Shown: in pieces, positions 62,562-64,000 of the stretch | Numbering within the stretch: the first letter of the stretch is position 1 | Layout: the number at the start of each line of letters is the position of its first letter | DNA from: JBKEAJ01 sp047974415 | GTDB taxonomy: Bacteria > Bacteroidota > Bacteroidia > Bacteroidales > Prolixibacteraceae | Direction of reading: 5' to 3' | DNA length: 64,000 bases | Assembly (NCBI GenBank): GCA_047974415.1 | Contig: JBKECH010000054.1 | Coordinates: 10,758 to 74,757, forward strand | Translations under genes and position numbers: made by a program | Notes under the pieces: generated by a model | The model's input: only the letters and a program-made list of their open reading frames with translations | The model's database searches: none | Told to the model about the DNA's origin: nothing

Positions 62562-63365
62562 TTATTGTTTTTGGAGATTTATCTCTTCTTTGCGCCCCTT
62601 GTTGGATATTGATATTTTTAACGTAGTATGACTTTCTGTTGCCATGCCTGTCCAAACAGTACCGTCGGGCTTCGTGAACTCTACATTGTATATGCCCGAG
62701 ACATCCGAAGATTTCAGCTTTGCAACCGGCTCTAATTTTTTATAACCTCTACTTTCTCCGTTTATAATTACCAAAGTTTTATCATCTCCCACAGTGTTCT
62801 GTAAATCAAATATATAAGAATCGCCAAAATAAATCTGCTGAGTTCTATATTCTAGAGTTTCGGCAGAGATAGGAGTAGCTGGTACAATGACACTCGCTGG
62901 CACTACGTTTGCTTGTATTCCTGTGAAATTATTTGTCGGCAAATTAACCTTTGTATAATCTGCCATAACTGGCAGGTCATAAAGCTTTTTCAAGGCATCT
63001 GCAATAGCCTCTCCATAACCCACTTTAAAATCCTTAGAAACACCAACTCCTTCATGCGACCATATTATATTATTCATGCAGTCTGAAAATTCCACATTCA
63101 CTTTACATTTGAACATTGAGTTAACTTTGCTAATTCGCGCAAACAGTACTTCGCAAGGAGCTAGTGAGCTCTCGTCGTTTTTATACGTTGTGCTAATACC
63201 TTTGGTTCTCAAAGTAGATTCAAGCGCCGAGCTAACAAGATATGGATTAGGTCTATCGCCAATTGTAGGCGACATCAATGGTAGCACAACCAGCTTATAA
63301 TTTTCTTGGGCATAGACAGAACTTAATACAAAAACACTCAAAGCAAGCAACAAAATCTTTTTCAT
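62562..63365 (-). CDS. Secreted protein of unknown function
   Basis: 267 residues from MKKILLLALSVFVLSSVYAQ, a clean signal peptide; an upstream ATG (63416) was rejected. The mature part begins NYKLVVLPLMSPTIGDRPNP and has a domain with VGYGEAIADALKKLYDLP that recalls CsgG/TolB-like helper proteins. The C-terminal part (about 185-267) is beta-rich. I do not recognise the family with confidence. Probably periplasmic. Confidence 0.65.
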   Translation of the reverse strand: MKKILLLALSVFVLSSVYAQENYKLVVLPLMSPTIGDRPNPYLVSSALESTLRTKGISTTYKNDESSLAPCEVLFARISKVNSMFKCKVNVEFSDCMNNIIWSHEGVGVSKDFKVGYGEAIADALKKLYDLPVMADYTKVNLPTNNFTGIQANVVPASVIVPATPISAETLEYRTQQIYFGDSYIFDLQNTVGDDKTLVIINGESRGYKKLEPVAKLKSSDVSGIYNVEFTKPDGTVWTGMATESHTTLKISISNKGRKEEINLQKQ

Positions 63366-63488
63366 CTCTATTTTTCTTATAATAATTAAAATCGACACAC
63401 TTATAAAATAATGCATTGCATCAGTAGGTGCGACAGCAAATATACTAAGTCTTTTCTAAGTACATGACAAAAAATTAAAAACTTCTAT

Positions 63489-64000
63489 TTAGTTTTGTTT
63501 ATCACTATGATTCAAAAGCACTTGACAAATATAATCTAGTCCGTATTTGAATATGCTCTTTGCTTCTCTGCCATGGGCTTTTATCTCTATTTTCTTTACC
63601 TCGTCATTCAAATATATTCCGACTGTATAACACCAAACAAATGCTATCATTACTAGTAGAAGGAGCTTTTCTACTCTATCGATTTGGTTCAGATGCGTCT
63701 TCTCTATGTTAAAACCACTTGTTTTCATGGCTCTAAAGCAGGTTTCAATCTGCCATCTTTTCTCGTAGTTTTCTTGTGCCAATTCCGGTTTGTTGAAAGA
63801 TACTATAATCAAGAAAGTCTTCCCCTTATCCCTTTCAACAATCTTCCCTCCCGACAGGTAACATAACTGATTGCCCAAGCGAATAATATGCGGATAATGG
63901 TAGTATTCCCCGGTTTTCAGGTGGTTGAATAGCCAAAATACTTTTACGTCCTTGCCTTTTCTAGGTAAATAAACCTTGAAGTTGTTCCGTATCTGGATAT
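63489..64000 (-). CDS. IS4-type transposase, C-terminal part, 5' end beyond the window
   Basis: The frame is open from the right edge: NNFKVYLPRKGKDVKVFWLF, YYHYPHIIRLGNQLCYLSGG and then the DDE-region YEKRWQIETCFRAMKTSG, matching the Y-(2)R-(3)E-(6)K signature of IS4-family transposases. About 170 residues are visible with no stop before the end at 63489. Upstream DDE acidic residues are outside the window. The element's 3' inverted repeat is probably between 63420 and 63485, but I could not pair it. Confidence 0.8.
   Translation of the reverse strand, partial: IQIRNNFKVYLPRKGKDVKVFWLFNHLKTGEYYHYPHIIRLGNQLCYLSGGKIVERDKGKTFLIIVSFNKPELAQENYEKRWQIETCFRAMKTSGFNIEKTHLNQIDRVEKLLLLVMIAFVWCYTVGIYLNDEVKKIEIKAHGREAKSIFKYGLDYICQVLLNHSDKQN

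Noticed and set aside
1..64000. CRISPR array, tRNA or rRNA genes
   Set aside because: No regularly spaced direct repeats, and no cloverleaf-like GTTCGAATC motif with matching acceptor arms was seen by eye.

Overview
This is a low-GC chromosome segment from the phylum Bacteroidota, most likely order Bacteroidales. The evidence is the ssb-gldE-gldD cluster, the order DUF6089-uppS-bamA-ompH-murI, a FeoA-FeoB fusion, a BatA-like membrane VWA protein, TAnnTTTG-type -7 boxes and start codons mostly without Shine-Dalgarno sequences. Nearly all genes are housekeeping. The abundant short repeats, several broken genes and insertion-sequence remnants suggest a lineage shaped by small mobile elements, possibly host-associated. 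Family and genus cannot be fixed by eye.

Layout. 1-2.4 kb: gldD (cut by the window edge), gldE, ssb, all minus. 2.5-9.6 kb: a minus-strand block behind a cobalamin riboswitch, coding for a BtuF/BtuC/BtuD-like importer, a DUF2284 protein, a two-part ThrE-type exporter, then an FMN/4Fe-4S membrane protein and an anchored nitroreductase. 9.8-10.9 kb: decayed type I restriction (hsdM) and RhuM remnants. 11.2-13.9 kb: FeoAB and a small Cys-rich membrane protein. 14-20 kb: nth, sdaA, leuB and a patatin-barrel protein. 20.2-23.1 kb: 2-oxoacid:ferredoxin oxidoreductase. 23.3-30.4 kb: envelope biogenesis operon (DUF6089, uppS, bamA, three OmpH/Skp paralogues, murI). 30.4-39.9 kb: argH, rnhB, a SPOR lipoprotein, lepA, pepD, thrS. 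40-41.2 kb: infC-rpmI-rplT. 41.4-50 kb: MATE, miaB, a cysteate/threonine synthase-like enzyme, an ATP-grasp-like protein, DUF445, an Arg/Ser-rich protein and aroC. 50-53.6 kb: argS, adk, obg. 53.8-60 kb: BatA-like, PHP phosphatase, DUF3943, folK, MATE. 60-62.1 kb: broken M13 peptidase. The right edge holds an IS4-type transposase.

The most unusual layer is four families of short dispersed repeats. Family A is a roughly 143-bp MITE with inverted ends and a 6-bp AT-rich target duplication, mostly just after stop codons. Family B is a stem-loop (about 55 bp, with a 120-170 bp long form) usually at gene 3' ends, with compensatory changes in its stem. Family C (about 115 bp) and family D (63 bp) lie immediately upstream of start codons, begin with ATGAA, end in or just before the gene's ATG, and carry tiny reading frames. 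So A and B mark gene ends and C and D mark gene starts. Some copies supply stop codons (korB), C-terminal residues (nth) or alternative starts (ompH1). No tRNA, rRNA or CRISPR array was recognised.
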